DNA of 64,000 nucleotides from Tridacna crocea (lineage: Eukaryota > Mollusca > Bivalvia > Cardiida > Cardiidae), in NCBI GenBank assembly GCA_943736015.1, contig OX031057.1:60904001-60968000 (forward strand), given 5' to 3'. Positions 20,193-29,661 of this stretch are shown here, piece by piece. A program made the translations under genes and the position numbers. Every line of letters begins with the position of its first letter. Position 1 is the stretch's first letter. A model generated the notes under the pieces. The model did no database searches. It had not been told where the DNA came from and worked only from the letters and a program-made list of their open reading frames with translations.

Positions 20193-20545
20193 AGGATAAT
20201 CAACTGGTTGTTTTTGATATGAAAATTATCTCACGAGGATGCGTTGTTAGGTGTTGAAAAAACGAGTGCACAGCATGAGTTTTTTAACGCCTTACGACGC
20301 GTCCGAGTGAGATATTTTTCATATCAAAAATAACCAGTTGATTATTCTATTTATTATATACCTTATTAACATCATTATTTGTAATTTTGCGTTTGAAAGT
20401 CGAAAAAAATGTAGTCGAAAAAAAAGTAGTTCCCAAATTACGGCAGGAAGTGAAAGTGAAAGTTGATAACGTCACTAGTGATGATATCAAAATTTATTAA
20501 ACTGGGAAATTCCAGGATTTTACTGCTAGGTATATAATAAATAAC
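20193..20545. mobile_element. Foldback repeat with ~39-bp arms
   Basis: Arms at 20194-20234 and 20308-20346 (ATAATCAACTGGTT...GATATGAAAA and complement) pair with few mismatches. The 3' side to about 20545 ends near 'GGTATATAATAAATAA'. No ORF. Confidence 0.65.
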
Positions 20546-20613
20546 AATCACTCAACATTTTTTTCAAAACCAGCCAAGCTATTAAAAGAGGCTTGCTCTG
20601 AAAAAAAGAGGTT

Positions 20614-20842
20614 TTAACTCTTTACCACACGAGAAAATATTAGACTGGTCCAAATTGAGAGCATTTGCAGACGACAAAATAAAGGTGACTGAAAAATTGA
20701 AATTTGTTTTGGGAAGGGTAGAAAACATTGTGGGAAAAGGAGAAAATGCTGGTTACCAGCATTTTCTCCTTTTCCCACAGTTTTTTCAAAAGGATTCTTC
20801 CTCAGGGGCGTCAAAAGTAGGGACTGTGTGGTAATGGGTTAA
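20614..20842 (-). mobile_element. TTAA palindromic MITE, well preserved
   Basis: TTAA at 20614-20617 and 20839-20842. Near-perfect hairpin at 20722-20790. Confidence 0.92.
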
Positions 20843-20937
20843 TGCATTTTCCTGATGCACAATACTTATTAAAGTCGATACATAATTATGGATGCATAAA
20901 AAACACATTTTTTTCTATCAAATGACTCAATTCAACC

Positions 20938-21168
20938 TTAACCCATTACCACGCAATCTCTACTTTTGACGACACTGAGAAAGAAGCCTTCAGAAAACAT
21001 TGTGGGAAAAGGAGAAAATGCTGGTTACCAGCATTTTCTCCTTTTCCCACAGCATTTTCTATTCTTCACGAAACAAATTTCAAATTTTCAGTCACTTTTA
21101 TTTTGTCGTCTGTAAATGCTTTCGATTTGGACAAGCCTAGAAAATATTGTCGTTTGGTAATGAGTTAA
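20938..21168 (+). mobile_element. TTAA palindromic MITE
   Basis: TTAA at 20938-20941 and 21165-21168. Near-perfect hairpin. The right TTAA is shared with the next, shorter element. Confidence 0.92.
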
Positions 21169-21281
21169 CCTTTTACTCTATAGATACTCATTTCTATGCA
21201 TTGCTTGAAGGGGCCTATGGCAAACATTGTGGCAAGAGATTTAGAGATACCATAGAAATGCCTTATGGGGTAAAGGGTTAA
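21165..21281. mobile_element. Short TTAA element of a different family
   Basis: ~117 bp. TTAACCTTTTACTCTATAGA at the left and GGGGTAAAGGGTTAA at the right, with internal short inverted pieces (CATTTCTATG / CATAGAAATG). A longer relative is at 50796-51016. Confidence 0.7.
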
Positions 21282-21419
21282 AGCAGACATGCAAGAAACT
21301 TAAAAATAGCAAAAAGTTTAATCCCATGTCAGCCTGCTTTGACTGGGCAGGCTGATAAGGGTAAATACTCTTGTCAGATGAATTAATCCCCTTTTCACAA
21401 AGCAAAGTTCAAATATAAA

Positions 21420-21611
21420 CAGGGCTCCGGATAGAGGGAATGATTTTGATTTCAAAATCGAAAATATCAATCATTCTCCACAAAACCCTATGTCATGGGT
21501 ACTCATTAGAATCATCTTGTCGAGACAATTCTAATGAGTACCCACAACATAGGGTTTGGAAGAGAAATAATGGATTTAGAATACCATCACTCCCTCTTAT
21601 CTGAAGCTCTG
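21420..21611. mobile_element. 192-bp foldback MITE with CAGGGCTC ends
   Basis: Ends are CAGGGCTCCGGAT and (complement) CAGAGCTTCAGAT. There is an internal inverted pair on GGGTACTCATTAGAAT (21497-21543). It is flanked by TATAAA at 21414-21419 and 21612-21617 (or TATAAACA, 8 bp, if the terminal CA is counted as target). Confidence 0.72.
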
Positions 21612-21789
21612 TATAAACATGCAGTACTGGGTGAAAACTGGATAAAGCAGAAAAAAATACTGAAAAAAATAATATAAAAAAAAAATATATATAACCCAAA
21701 AACTAGGGCAGGATTTAAGATCTGCAGAAATTGCTAGTAGCAGGTCCATGATCAATAGAACACTGTAATATCTATTTCAAAGTCATATA

Positions 21790-23323
21790 TACTGAACTAA
21801 AAAACAAACTTTCGCCAAGTTTGAATGTAGATATGTTAGTACAGTTTCAATCCTTTTGGCTGAAAGCTTACATTTTTGTAAAATAATGTATTGTGGTTCT
21901 ATTAAAATCGTCATTTTGGAGAAAAGGATCAGATTGATTGTTGAATTTTAAATTAAAATAAGGTAGGGGTCATTTCTAAAGTCAAAAATCAGTAGCGTGT
22001 GTGACCGCCGCGTGCGATGCTGACTGCCTGACAGCGACGTCGCATTGAGAGCACAAGTCTGTTAATGTCAGCCTGTGGAATATTATTCCATTCTTCAAGC
22101 AATGCTGCTCGAAGGTCGTTGATGTTGTTTGGAGGGTTCGGACGTTGACGTACGCGTCTATCCAGATTATCCCAAAGATGTTCAATTGGGTTCAAATCTG
22201 GACTTTTTGAGGGCCAGTCGTCGATGAAATCAACGTTATGATTTTGTAAAAACTGTATATTGACATGAGCAACATGGGATGTGGCATTATCCTGTTGTAA
22301 CGTCATTATTACGTTATGGGTCTGAAGCAGAGGGACAACATGAGGGCCTAAAATGTCTTCCCTGTATTTTTGGGCATTTAAATTGCCATCAATAACGACG
22401 AGCGGGGTTCGATACCCGTAGGCAATACCACCCCACACCATAACTGAGCCCCCACCCCCAAAACGATCCCGTTGCAATACGCAGCAGTTGGCATAACGTT
22501 CGTTCCTGCGGCGGTATAATTGTACACGGCCATCACCTCGAGACAATGCAAACCTTGACTCATCAGTAAAAAGAATTGTCCGCCAACGCTGTCTTGTCCA
22601 GTTTATGTGTCCAAGGGCCCATTGCTCTCTATTATTGCGATGGCGGCGCGTCAAAACCGAACCGACGTACGGACGATGTCCGTGCAAACTGCTCTCGGCT
22701 AAACGATTCCTTACTGTCTGGGCGGAAATATGGTTGTTGTGAGTACCGGGGGTAACAGCAGCTGTAGCTGTCGCTGTTCGAAAGCGATAGCGCAGGTGCT
22801 GGTTCAAGATACAGCGGTCTTGGGCTCGAGACGTTACGCGCGGTCTACCGCTCCGCGGCAAGTCCCTTGTACTCCCGGTCTGTGCAAATTGCCGCCGAAG
22901 GCTTCTGATTGATTGCACGGATGCACCAACACCAGCTGCAACCTCCGCAATTGTGCTACCAGCTCCAAGCATGCCCAAGGCCCTCTCACGTAAATTTTCG
23001 GGAATTCTTGGCATTGAAATTTCAATACAAAACTTCAATTAAAAACGTTTTTCAATTTTTTTCTACAGCTTTACCACTATAGCAATATTTTGATAAAGAC
23101 AAATATGCACCACGTGGAGCGGATATGCCCATCCCTTACGCGCACGTGAAACTCGAATTTTACGTTGAATAAACATATCGCGCTTTTATACGGGGATTAG
23201 CTGACCGATTTTGCAAACAAAACGAGTTTTAAAAGCTACTATATGTATATATGTGTGAACATCTAAGTGGTACCCTTGAACAACTGGCACATACTTTGCG
23301 AAAGTTTCTTTTTTGGTTCACTG
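21790..23323 (-). mobile_element. Tc1/mariner transposon, apparently complete
   Basis: Terminal inverted repeats of about 28-30 bp: left TACTGAACTAAAAAACAAAC and right (complement) CAGTGAACCAAAAAAGAAAC. The element is flanked by TA (21788-21789, 23324-23325). Total length 1534 bp, with one uninterrupted transposase ORF. Confidence 0.92.
21989..23038 (-). CDS. Tc1/mariner transposase, DD35E type, intact
   Basis: A 349-residue transposase that would cut and paste its own element. The N-terminal helix-turn-helix region (residues 12-60) is followed by a GRPR box at 64-67. The catalytic core reads TILFTDESRF (D159), TLQQDNATSH (D250) and SPDLNPIEHLWD (E286). There are 35 residues between the last two acids, so it is DD35E, not the DD34E usual for Tc1. 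The full length matches the family (about 340-350). Translation may instead begin at Met9 (MPRIPENLRERAL). With no stop or frameshift, the copy is young and may be active. Codons are more GC-rich than the flanks, as expected for a recent arrival. Confidence 0.95.
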   Translation of the reverse strand: MKFCIEISMPRIPENLRERALGMLGAGSTIAEVAAGVGASVQSIRSLRRQFAQTGSTRDLPRSGRPRVTSRAQDRCILNQHLRYRFRTATATAAVTPGTHNNHISAQTVRNRLAESSLHGHRPYVGSVLTRRHRNNREQWALGHINWTRQRWRTILFTDESRFALSRGDGRVQLYRRRNERYANCCVLQRDRFGGGGSVMVWGGIAYGYRTPLVVIDGNLNAQKYREDILGPHVVPLLQTHNVIMTLQQDNATSHVAHVNIQFLQNHNVDFIDDWPSKSPDLNPIEHLWDNLDRRVRQRPNPPNNINDLRAALLEEWNNIPQADINRLVLSMRRRCQAVSIARGGHTRY

Positions 23324-23385
23324 TATGTTATCTTAGTCTTTTATCTATAAACCCTTCAGGGACCTTTCACAACTAAATGTGCTTC

Positions 23386-23680
23386 ATTCTTTACAACTTG
23401 ACAAAATTTTACACATATTGAGAGCATTTTGCAGTCAACAAATTAGACGTTATTCAAATGATGATTTCTTTTTTTTTATGGGGGGTTGAAACTTTGTTGT
23501 TTAGAAAAAGAAAATGCTGGTTGCCGTCATTTCTCCTTTCCCATCATGATTTAAAAAGGATTCTGCCTCAGGGTCTTTAAGTTATTACCAAACGACAATA
23601 TTTTAGGCTTGTCCAAATCTAAAGCATTAGCAGACAACAATATGAAAATGACTGAAAATTTTTAAATTTTAAAACATTCC
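23386..23680 (-). mobile_element. Two decayed TTAA palindromic MITE fragments
   Basis: 23386-23580 retains a broken hairpin (AAAATGCTGGTTGCCGTCATTT). 23578-23675 is a left half only (TTACCAAACGACAATATTTTA), cut by the repeat that begins near 23676. Confidence 0.65.
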
Positions 23681-23970
23681 AATGAGTTCAGATTCGAAAT
23701 TTCACAAAGTTTAGAGCACTGATGTAGGAGATAAATTAGTGAAAAACAATTTTTTACATGAAGCCCCCTTTTTCCGTGATACAGCCTCAAATTGAGAAAC
23801 CGGGAAAGAGGTATTTGTGCATTGTTCCAAGGAATTAAGATATGAAATTTCATGAAATTTGGTCCAGGAGTTGTTGAGAAATAGCTTCCTACGGACGGGT
23901 GGACGAATGGACGCACTCACAGCGTGGCGACTATATGCTCCCCCGAAATGTTTCAGGGAGCATAAAAAAT
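23655..23970 (+). repeat. Interspersed repeat ending in a GGGAGCATAAAAA hairpin
   Basis: The 3' end forms a hairpin TGCTCCCCCGAAATG / TTTCAGGGAGCA followed by TAAAAA. A GGACGGGTGGACG tract and 'gcgacta' box precede it. Related to 2552-2860. Confidence 0.6.
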
Positions 23971-24059
23971 GTGTAAAAAGGAGGATACATCGATATAAAC
24001 AGTATTTCCTTCTTTTCCAACGATATTATCTGTCTTAAAAAGGAACAAGGAAGAAATGT

Positions 24060-24430
24060 TATAAAAATGAAAACCTAAAGGGGAATAACTCAAAATTCAT
24101 GCTAGGAAGAGTTATGGTTCTTGTGCAGTGCATTCCATAATTTCTAAATATGCATACCAAATTTGAAGATGTTCAGACAAAAAATGACAGTTATATTCCA
24201 TACAAACAGAAAATGCTGTAAAATAACAATCAAAGGGAAATAACTCAAAAACAGCACAAGGTAGATTTATGGTTTTCTCACACTGCACTCCATATTATTG
24301 CAACAAACACAAATGCCAAGTTTCAAGTGAATCGGACTGGAGATGACAAAGTTACGCTGCAGGCAAAGAACTTGGAGCTGCCCACCTGCCTGGACACCCG
24401 TACACCATGGGTGATCCCGTAATACGTCCT
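24060..24430. repeat. Two diverged ~180-bp tandem units
   Basis: 'GGGGAATAACTCAAAA' at about 24080 and 'GGGAAATAACTCAAAA' at about 24235, each followed by a similar 'TATGGTT..GCACTGCAxTCCAT' stretch. No ORF. Confidence 0.55.
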
Positions 24431-24566
24431 GTCTCTGACAGGCGTACAAAAACCTAATCAATTGAGCTATATGTTAACCCAGAAAAGTCTACCATTTTTT
24501 ATGCACCAGCTAAACCAACTTTTGTCTTATCAAGATAACCTTTTGACCATGTATTGCCTTAATCAT

Positions 24567-24773
24567 TTAACTCTTTACCAAACGACAAAATTGTAGACTT
24601 GTCCAAATTGAAAGCACTTGCAAACAACAAATGAATGTGACTAAAAAATTGAAATTTGATTTGGGAAGGATAGAAAACATTGTATGAAAAGGAGAAAACG
24701 CTGGTTCAAAGTTTTTTCTAAAGGCTTCTTTCTCAGGGCCGTTAAAGGTCGGGATTGTGTGGTAAAGGGTTAA
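24567..24773 (-). mobile_element. TTAA palindromic MITE with most of one hairpin arm deleted
   Basis: TTAA at 24567-24570 and 24770-24773. The right hairpin arm is missing after GCTGGTTC. First of a chain of abutting copies. Confidence 0.85.
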
Positions 24774-24992
24774 CTCTTTACCATACAACCCAGACTTTTA
24801 ATGACCCTGATAAAGAAGCTTTTGAGAATATTGTGAGAAAAGGAGAAAATGCTGGTAATCGTTTCCCACAATGTTTTCTACCTATAAATGTACAAATACT
24901 ACCAACTGAAAAACATTGGACTTGTTGCTAAAAATTCCTTCAATATGGACAAGTCTCGAATTTTGCAGTGTCACGGTGTGGTAAAGAATTAA
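24770..24992 (+). mobile_element. TTAA palindromic MITE, second in chain
   Basis: Shares TTAA 24770-24773 with the previous copy and 24989-24992 with the next. The central part is shortened (GCTGGTAATCG). Confidence 0.85.
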
Positions 24993-25200
24993 CTGCTTAT
25001 CAGATGACAAAATAATAGACTTGTCAAAATATAAAGCACTTGTAGATGAAATTCAAAATGAATTGGATAATGGGTGGAGTTTATCTTTGAAACAGTTGAA
25101 AACACAGAAAGAAAAAGGACAAAATGCTGATTAACATCTTTTTTTCCTTTTCCCACAAGGGTCCTCAGGGTCATTAAAATTCAGGGGTGAAATAAAAAGA
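24989..25200 (-). mobile_element. TTAA palindromic MITE, third in chain, degraded right end
   Basis: TTAACTGCTTATCAGATGACA at the left, a decayed hairpin at about 25100-25160, and 'CTCAGGGTCATTAAAATTC' at the right. Confidence 0.75.
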
Positions 25201-25265
25201 ATGATGTTAACAGGGAGATTACTTGTCCAATGGCAGACAACTACATAATTAGGACAAGGTATACT

Positions 25266-25450
25266 TAACACTTTACCATATTTGGCAAAATCATTTCTTT
25301 CTTTCTTGAAAGAATTTGCACATGACAAATTTAATGTGGCTTACTTAGTGGCAGTTGTCTTTTAAAACGTAAAAAAACATTGTGGGAAAAGGAGAAAATA
25401 CTAGTTACCTGCATTTCCTCTTTCAATATTTTCAAAAGCCGTCTTCGTAT
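25266..25450 (-). mobile_element. Degenerate TTAA palindromic MITE
   Basis: TTAACACTTTACCATATTTGG at the left. The hairpin left arm AACATTGTGGGAAAAGGAGA is kept but the right arm is mostly lost. Confidence 0.7.
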
Positions 25451-25669
25451 CCCTTTACCACCCAATCCTGACTTTTGACAACCCTGAGAAAGAAGCCTTT
25501 TGATAACATTGTGAGAAAAGGAGAAAATGCTGGTAACAAGCATTTTCTCCTTTTCCCACAATGTTTTCATACCCTTCTTAAAGCAAATTTCAATTTTTCA
25601 GTCACATTTTCTTTGCAAATGCTTTCAATTTGGACCAGTCTAAAATTTTCTTGTGTGGTAAAGAGTTAA
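25446..25669 (+). mobile_element. TTAA palindromic MITE
   Basis: The left end TATCCCTTTACCACCC lacks TTAA; the right TTAA is at 25666-25669. Full hairpin. Confidence 0.82.
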
Positions 25670-25701
25670 GGGCTGTAAAAAACAATATTGTTTGATGATT
25701 G

Positions 25702-25920
25702 GTTAAACCTTTTCCACAACATCCTGAGTTTTAGCAACCCTCAGAAAAAAAACCAGAGTGTGAAAAGAAGAAAATGTTGGTTACCAGCATTCTCCCCCTT
25801 TCCCACTTAGTTTTCAGGAATTCTGAGGCAAACTGCATCATTTGAGTAAGCTTCCATTAGAATTTTGTCATCTGTGAGAGATTTTAAAAGTCTAAAATTC
25901 TTTTGTCTGGTAAAGAGAAT
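25702..25920 (+). mobile_element. Degenerate TTAA palindromic MITE
   Basis: 'GGTTAAACCTTTTCCACAAC' at the left, an altered hairpin (GAAAATGTTGGTTACCAGCATTC), and 'TCTGGTAAAGAGAAT' at the right. Confidence 0.7.
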
Positions 25921-26148
25921 AAATCCTTACCACACAATCCCTACTTTTGACAACCCTGAGAAAGAAGCCTTTAGAAAACATTGTGGGAAAAGGAGAAAAT
26001 GCTAGTAACCAGGATTTTCTCCTTTTCCCACAATGTTTTCTACCCTTCACAAAACAAATTTCAAATTTTTTGTCACTTTTATTTTGTCGTCTGTAAATGC
26101 TTTAGATTTGGACAAGCCCAAAATTTTGTTGTGTGGTAATGAGTTTAA
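25921..26148 (+). mobile_element. TTAA palindromic MITE
   Basis: Terminal tetramers are altered (AATAAATCC / GAGTTTAAC) but the body and hairpin are well kept. Confidence 0.82.
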
Positions 26149-26476
26149 CATTATTCTGTAACACCAACACTTTTTATTAATTTCAAAATTAATGTAGATC
26201 TATCTGGATATATAGGAATGTAGTTTTATCATTTATATGATTAATTTCAGTTTTATCTTATATACTTCAAACAAAAAACATCGGGATGTGCGATCACCAT
26301 TATACTATTACAAAACATACAACAAGAGTATCCCATGCAGGTGCCAATGTACAGCTGTGTTTGCTTTTAGACATGGTGAAAATGTTATGTAATTAGAAAA
26401 AGGGGTACAATTGTGTCAAATTTTTTAGTAGTTTGAGGCTTATCTGCCATACTGTACTATGTTCTGCTTTTGAAAG
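26149..26476. other. Unannotated AT-rich stretch
   Basis: No exon or repeat recognised. Confidence 0.4.
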
Positions 26477-26692
26477 TTAACCCATTACCGCACAATCCCT
26501 ACTTTTGACGCCCCCGAGAAAGAAGCCTTAAGAAAACATTGTGGGAAAAGGAGAAAATGCTGGTAACCAGCATTTTCTCCTTTTCCCACAGTGTTTTCTA
26601 CCCTTCCCAGAATAAATTTCAAATTTTCAGTCACTTTTATTTTGTCGTCTGCAAATGCTTTAATTTAAATTTGTCGTTTGGTAATGAGTTAA
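26477..26692 (+). mobile_element. TTAA palindromic MITE
   Basis: TTAA at 26477-26480 and 26689-26692. Near-perfect hairpin at 26533-26598. A short deletion removes part of the GACCAGTCTAAA segment. Confidence 0.9.
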
Positions 26693-26963
26693 GAACTAGT
26701 TCAAGCTTGAGGTAAATGTGACCAGTCACTCCAACAGGGAAAATCTGGGAATTCTGTACATCAATTAGACCAAAACAGATCAAAGATCGCGCAGGTCATT
26801 TTAAGCTAATAATTCAAAAATGATTAAATAGTAATGTAAAATGACCACTTTTCATACAGAAAATGTCATAAAAGTAAAACATCTCGACCCTGTACTGCCC
26901 CCCCAATCCACACAGTCTGACCAGGGTTGACATTTTTCACAGTTCCCAGATGGTCTATTTTTG

Positions 26964-27029
26964 GGTGACGGGTGACAAATCAATACAATAATGACTTAGG
27001 TGACGGGTGACAAATCTATACAATAATGA
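26964..27029. repeat. Tandem duplication, ~38-bp unit
   Basis: GTGACGGGTGACAAATC followed by 'ATACAATAATGAC' occurs twice in a row. The surrounding stretch (26693-27148) shows no gene. Confidence 0.7.
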
Positions 27030-27148
27030 CAAAGATATAATATGTCAAATGTTTTGAATGGTGACAATGACAACGCAGACAAACACAGGGCTTCAAAGAA
27101 ATTGATTTTTTTTTTCCCCATAAACAGTCAATGTAGAAATTTATATCA

Positions 27149-27296
27149 ACCCTTACCCCAAAAAATCCCTGGGGAGAAAAGTTTTTTGAAAATATTTTGG
27201 GAACAAGAGAGAATGCTGGTAACCAGCATTGTCTCAGTTTTCCACAATATTTTCTTCCCTCTCAAAAGCAAATTTCAAAATCTGACCTACATTAAC
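27149..27296 (+). mobile_element. Degenerate TTAA palindromic MITE
   Basis: 'CCCTTACCCCAAAAAATCCC' and a decayed hairpin. It abuts the next copy at TTAA 27292-27295. Confidence 0.65.
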
Positions 27297-27500
27297 CCTT
27301 TACCAAACAATCCATGGTTTTTACAACCCTGAGATAGAAGCCTATTGAAAAAACTGTGGGAAAAGGAGGAAATGCTGGTTACCAGCATTTACTCCTTTTC
27401 CCACAATGTTGTCTACCATAAGACAGAAAAATCTCAGAATTCAAAGCAAATCTGATTTGTTGTCTGCAAGTTCTTTCAATGCAGATAAGGCCTAACAAAA
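27292..27500 (+). mobile_element. TTAA palindromic MITE, right end lost
   Basis: TTAACCCTTTACCAAACAAT start. The hairpin has paired changes (GGAGGAAATGCTGG / CCAGCATTTACTCC). The body fades at about 27500. Confidence 0.8.
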
Positions 27501-27559
27501 AATATCTGTGTTTAGGCTTTCAGTGAGTCTGAGATGTGTTACGTAGGGATTTATTTAAG

Positions 27560-27728
27560 AAATAATCTTCTTTCTATCGTGGTATATCGTTCAATAAACC
27601 ACAGTTGTGAGTTATGAGGCACAATAAATAATCCACAAGGGCGATAGCCCAACTGGGTTATTCATTGAGCCTCATAATTTACAACGTGGTTTATTGAACG
27701 ATATACCACGATAGAAAGAAGATTATTT
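27560..27728. mobile_element. 169-bp palindrome with 43-bp perfect outer arms
   Basis: 27560-27602 and 27686-27728 are perfect inverted copies (starting AAATAATCTTCTTTCTATCG). The inner arms also pair with a few mismatches, leaving a short loop near GGGCGATAGCCC. Probably one end of a longer element, as 'TTCTAACATGGC' at 27733 is inverted at 27938-27951. Confidence 0.8.
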
Positions 27729-28187
27729 CGATTCTAACATGGCCAATTCGTAATGAAAGGAAAACAAGTTCAAACTAAGAGTAAAAACGCGGATGAAGAT
27801 TATGTTCCATTGAATAACTCACTCATTGAATGACGTCACTCGATATAGGATGACGTCACTCTACATAGATTGTCGCAGATTTTACCACGTTTTCCTTGCA
27901 CTGTGTTTATAGAGCCAAAGTCGCGTGTCATGTTAGAATTAACTTTTTACATGAACTGTGTACATGTACCTATACCATATTCGACAGATTTTCTTTTCTT
28001 CAATTGTAGTGAAGAAAGTTTAGAAACTGCAGCAGTTTCTGGGTAGGGTAGGAAAACCCTATAGAGCAACGGCGGGTATTATCGACACTTTAAGAGATCG
28101 GAAAGTGTGGTGTCGATAACAGCCGCTTTAAATACAAACTGAAGTTATCAGTGGTTTATTTTGCGGATACTCTACTGATCTACGATA

Positions 28188-28245
28188 AAATCAAGCGTTC
28201 TCCCAATAAGCTTCTCCCAATAAGAACAATAACGGTAACTCTGTA
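28188..28245 (+). repeat. Left inner inverted repeat of the satellite block
   Basis: 58 bp. The inverted partner at 44416-44473 differs by a single base (CTTCTCCC against CTTTTCCC). Confidence 0.9.
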
Positions 28246-28659
28246 TAGACTGTAAATGGACAAATCGGCCCATAACTATTTCGACCCACAACAAAACCAG
28301 TGCGTACGGCTTTCGGCATACAGTTTCATGGAAACAATAGTATGCTTACTATTTCTGCATGGTATTTGTCAAGCTTTACGCTAAGGTTGTAAGTCCGCAG
28401 TTAAAGACAAAAATCTAGGATAATTTATTTAATTTAGTCTGAAAGTGTGTGTGAATACATAGGTATTACGACACCTACCAATATCGCCCATAACTACCCA
28501 TAAAATGCAAATTTTGCAGTAGTTATCGTTTTTAACTCTGCCCAGAAGCTTCAGAGGAACAAAACCTGCTGTCATAGGTATGTTTATTATTAATATTATT
28601 ATTTCTATCTGTGATACAACACTACAAATAATTGAAATGACTCTCTAAGGCTCCTATAT

Positions 28660-28905
28660 GGCTTGCTACATGGGAAAAAGAACATTCGGACATTTACGTA
28701 AAGTGTCGTCTCGGATCAGCCTGCGCAGGCTAATCCGAGACGGCACTTTCCGTTATAGTGCAATTTTCTGTTTTGCGCATGTCTATTGTAGCACAAAATC
28801 TAATGTAGTCGTAAAGTGCCGTCTCGGATTAGCCTGCACGGACTGCGCAGGCTGATCCGAGACGACACTTTACGCAGATGTCCGAATGTCCCTTTTCACG
28901 TGTTG
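28660..28905. mobile_element. Foldback repeat containing two nested palindromes
   Basis: The outer arms AACATTCGGACAT / ATGTCCGAATGT enclose two internal palindromes, each built on GTCTCGGAT(C/T)AGCCTGCGCAGGCT-type sequence (28703-28750 and 28808-28874). The same GCGCAGGCT motif is scattered through bivalve repeats. Confidence 0.8.
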
Positions 28906-29109
28906 CACACCATATGCGGATTATATCACTTACTGTAATAGCCCAAAATTCACAATAGCCTGTCACTGGAAAGTCCCTTTTTCTTACCGTCAGTGATGCA
29001 ATATTAAAATACATAAATTGGCATAAAACAATCTCCGGTCGGACTTTTTCAGAGGAGTACTGACAGTGACACCTACCCTTATCGCTCAATATTAACTGTA
29101 GTTTGCATG

Positions 29110-29661
29110 GTTAAGTATTAAAATAAAGTTAAGTGGGGCATTACCACTTGAAAATTGTTGCTCGATTAATTAAAACAATAAGCTTTAGTTGGGCAGTACC
29201 TTGAGACACAAATTTTGTTTTTGATTGCTTCATTTTTCTGTCCCCAAAGAACATGACAAATATGACGTTATAATTGACTGACACTCTAGTGCCCCTTTAG
29301 TGGGATTGTGACACCTTAGCATAGAGGCTATTCTTTACAGAGGTTATCGCTGATTATCAAACAATGAGATTCTGTGGGGCAGTACCATCAGACAAAGGAT
29401 TTTGTTTTGTTTTCCATTCCTGAGGAAACAAGGCAGCTTTAACATACTTATTGACCAGCCCCTTTAGGGCCCCTTCATTGGGATTGTGACATCTACTCCT
29501 ACACCCCTTTTTTTGCAGTGGATATCAAGGATAGAAAATGCACTAAGAATGAGTGGGGCAGTACCACCAGACACAGGATTTTTCTTATGTCTTTTTGTCA
29601 TTGAGGCAAAAAAAGCATGTTTGATGTTATTGTTGATTGACCCCTCTTTGGCCCATTTATT
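29110..29661 (+). repeat. Left edge of the satellite array, diverged monomers
   Basis: Three monomers recognisable by 'GGGATTGTGACA(C/T)CT' and 'GTGGGGCAGTACCA' but more different from the core. Isolated 'GACACCTACC' traces at about 28470 and 29070 suggest older remnants further left. Confidence 0.75.
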
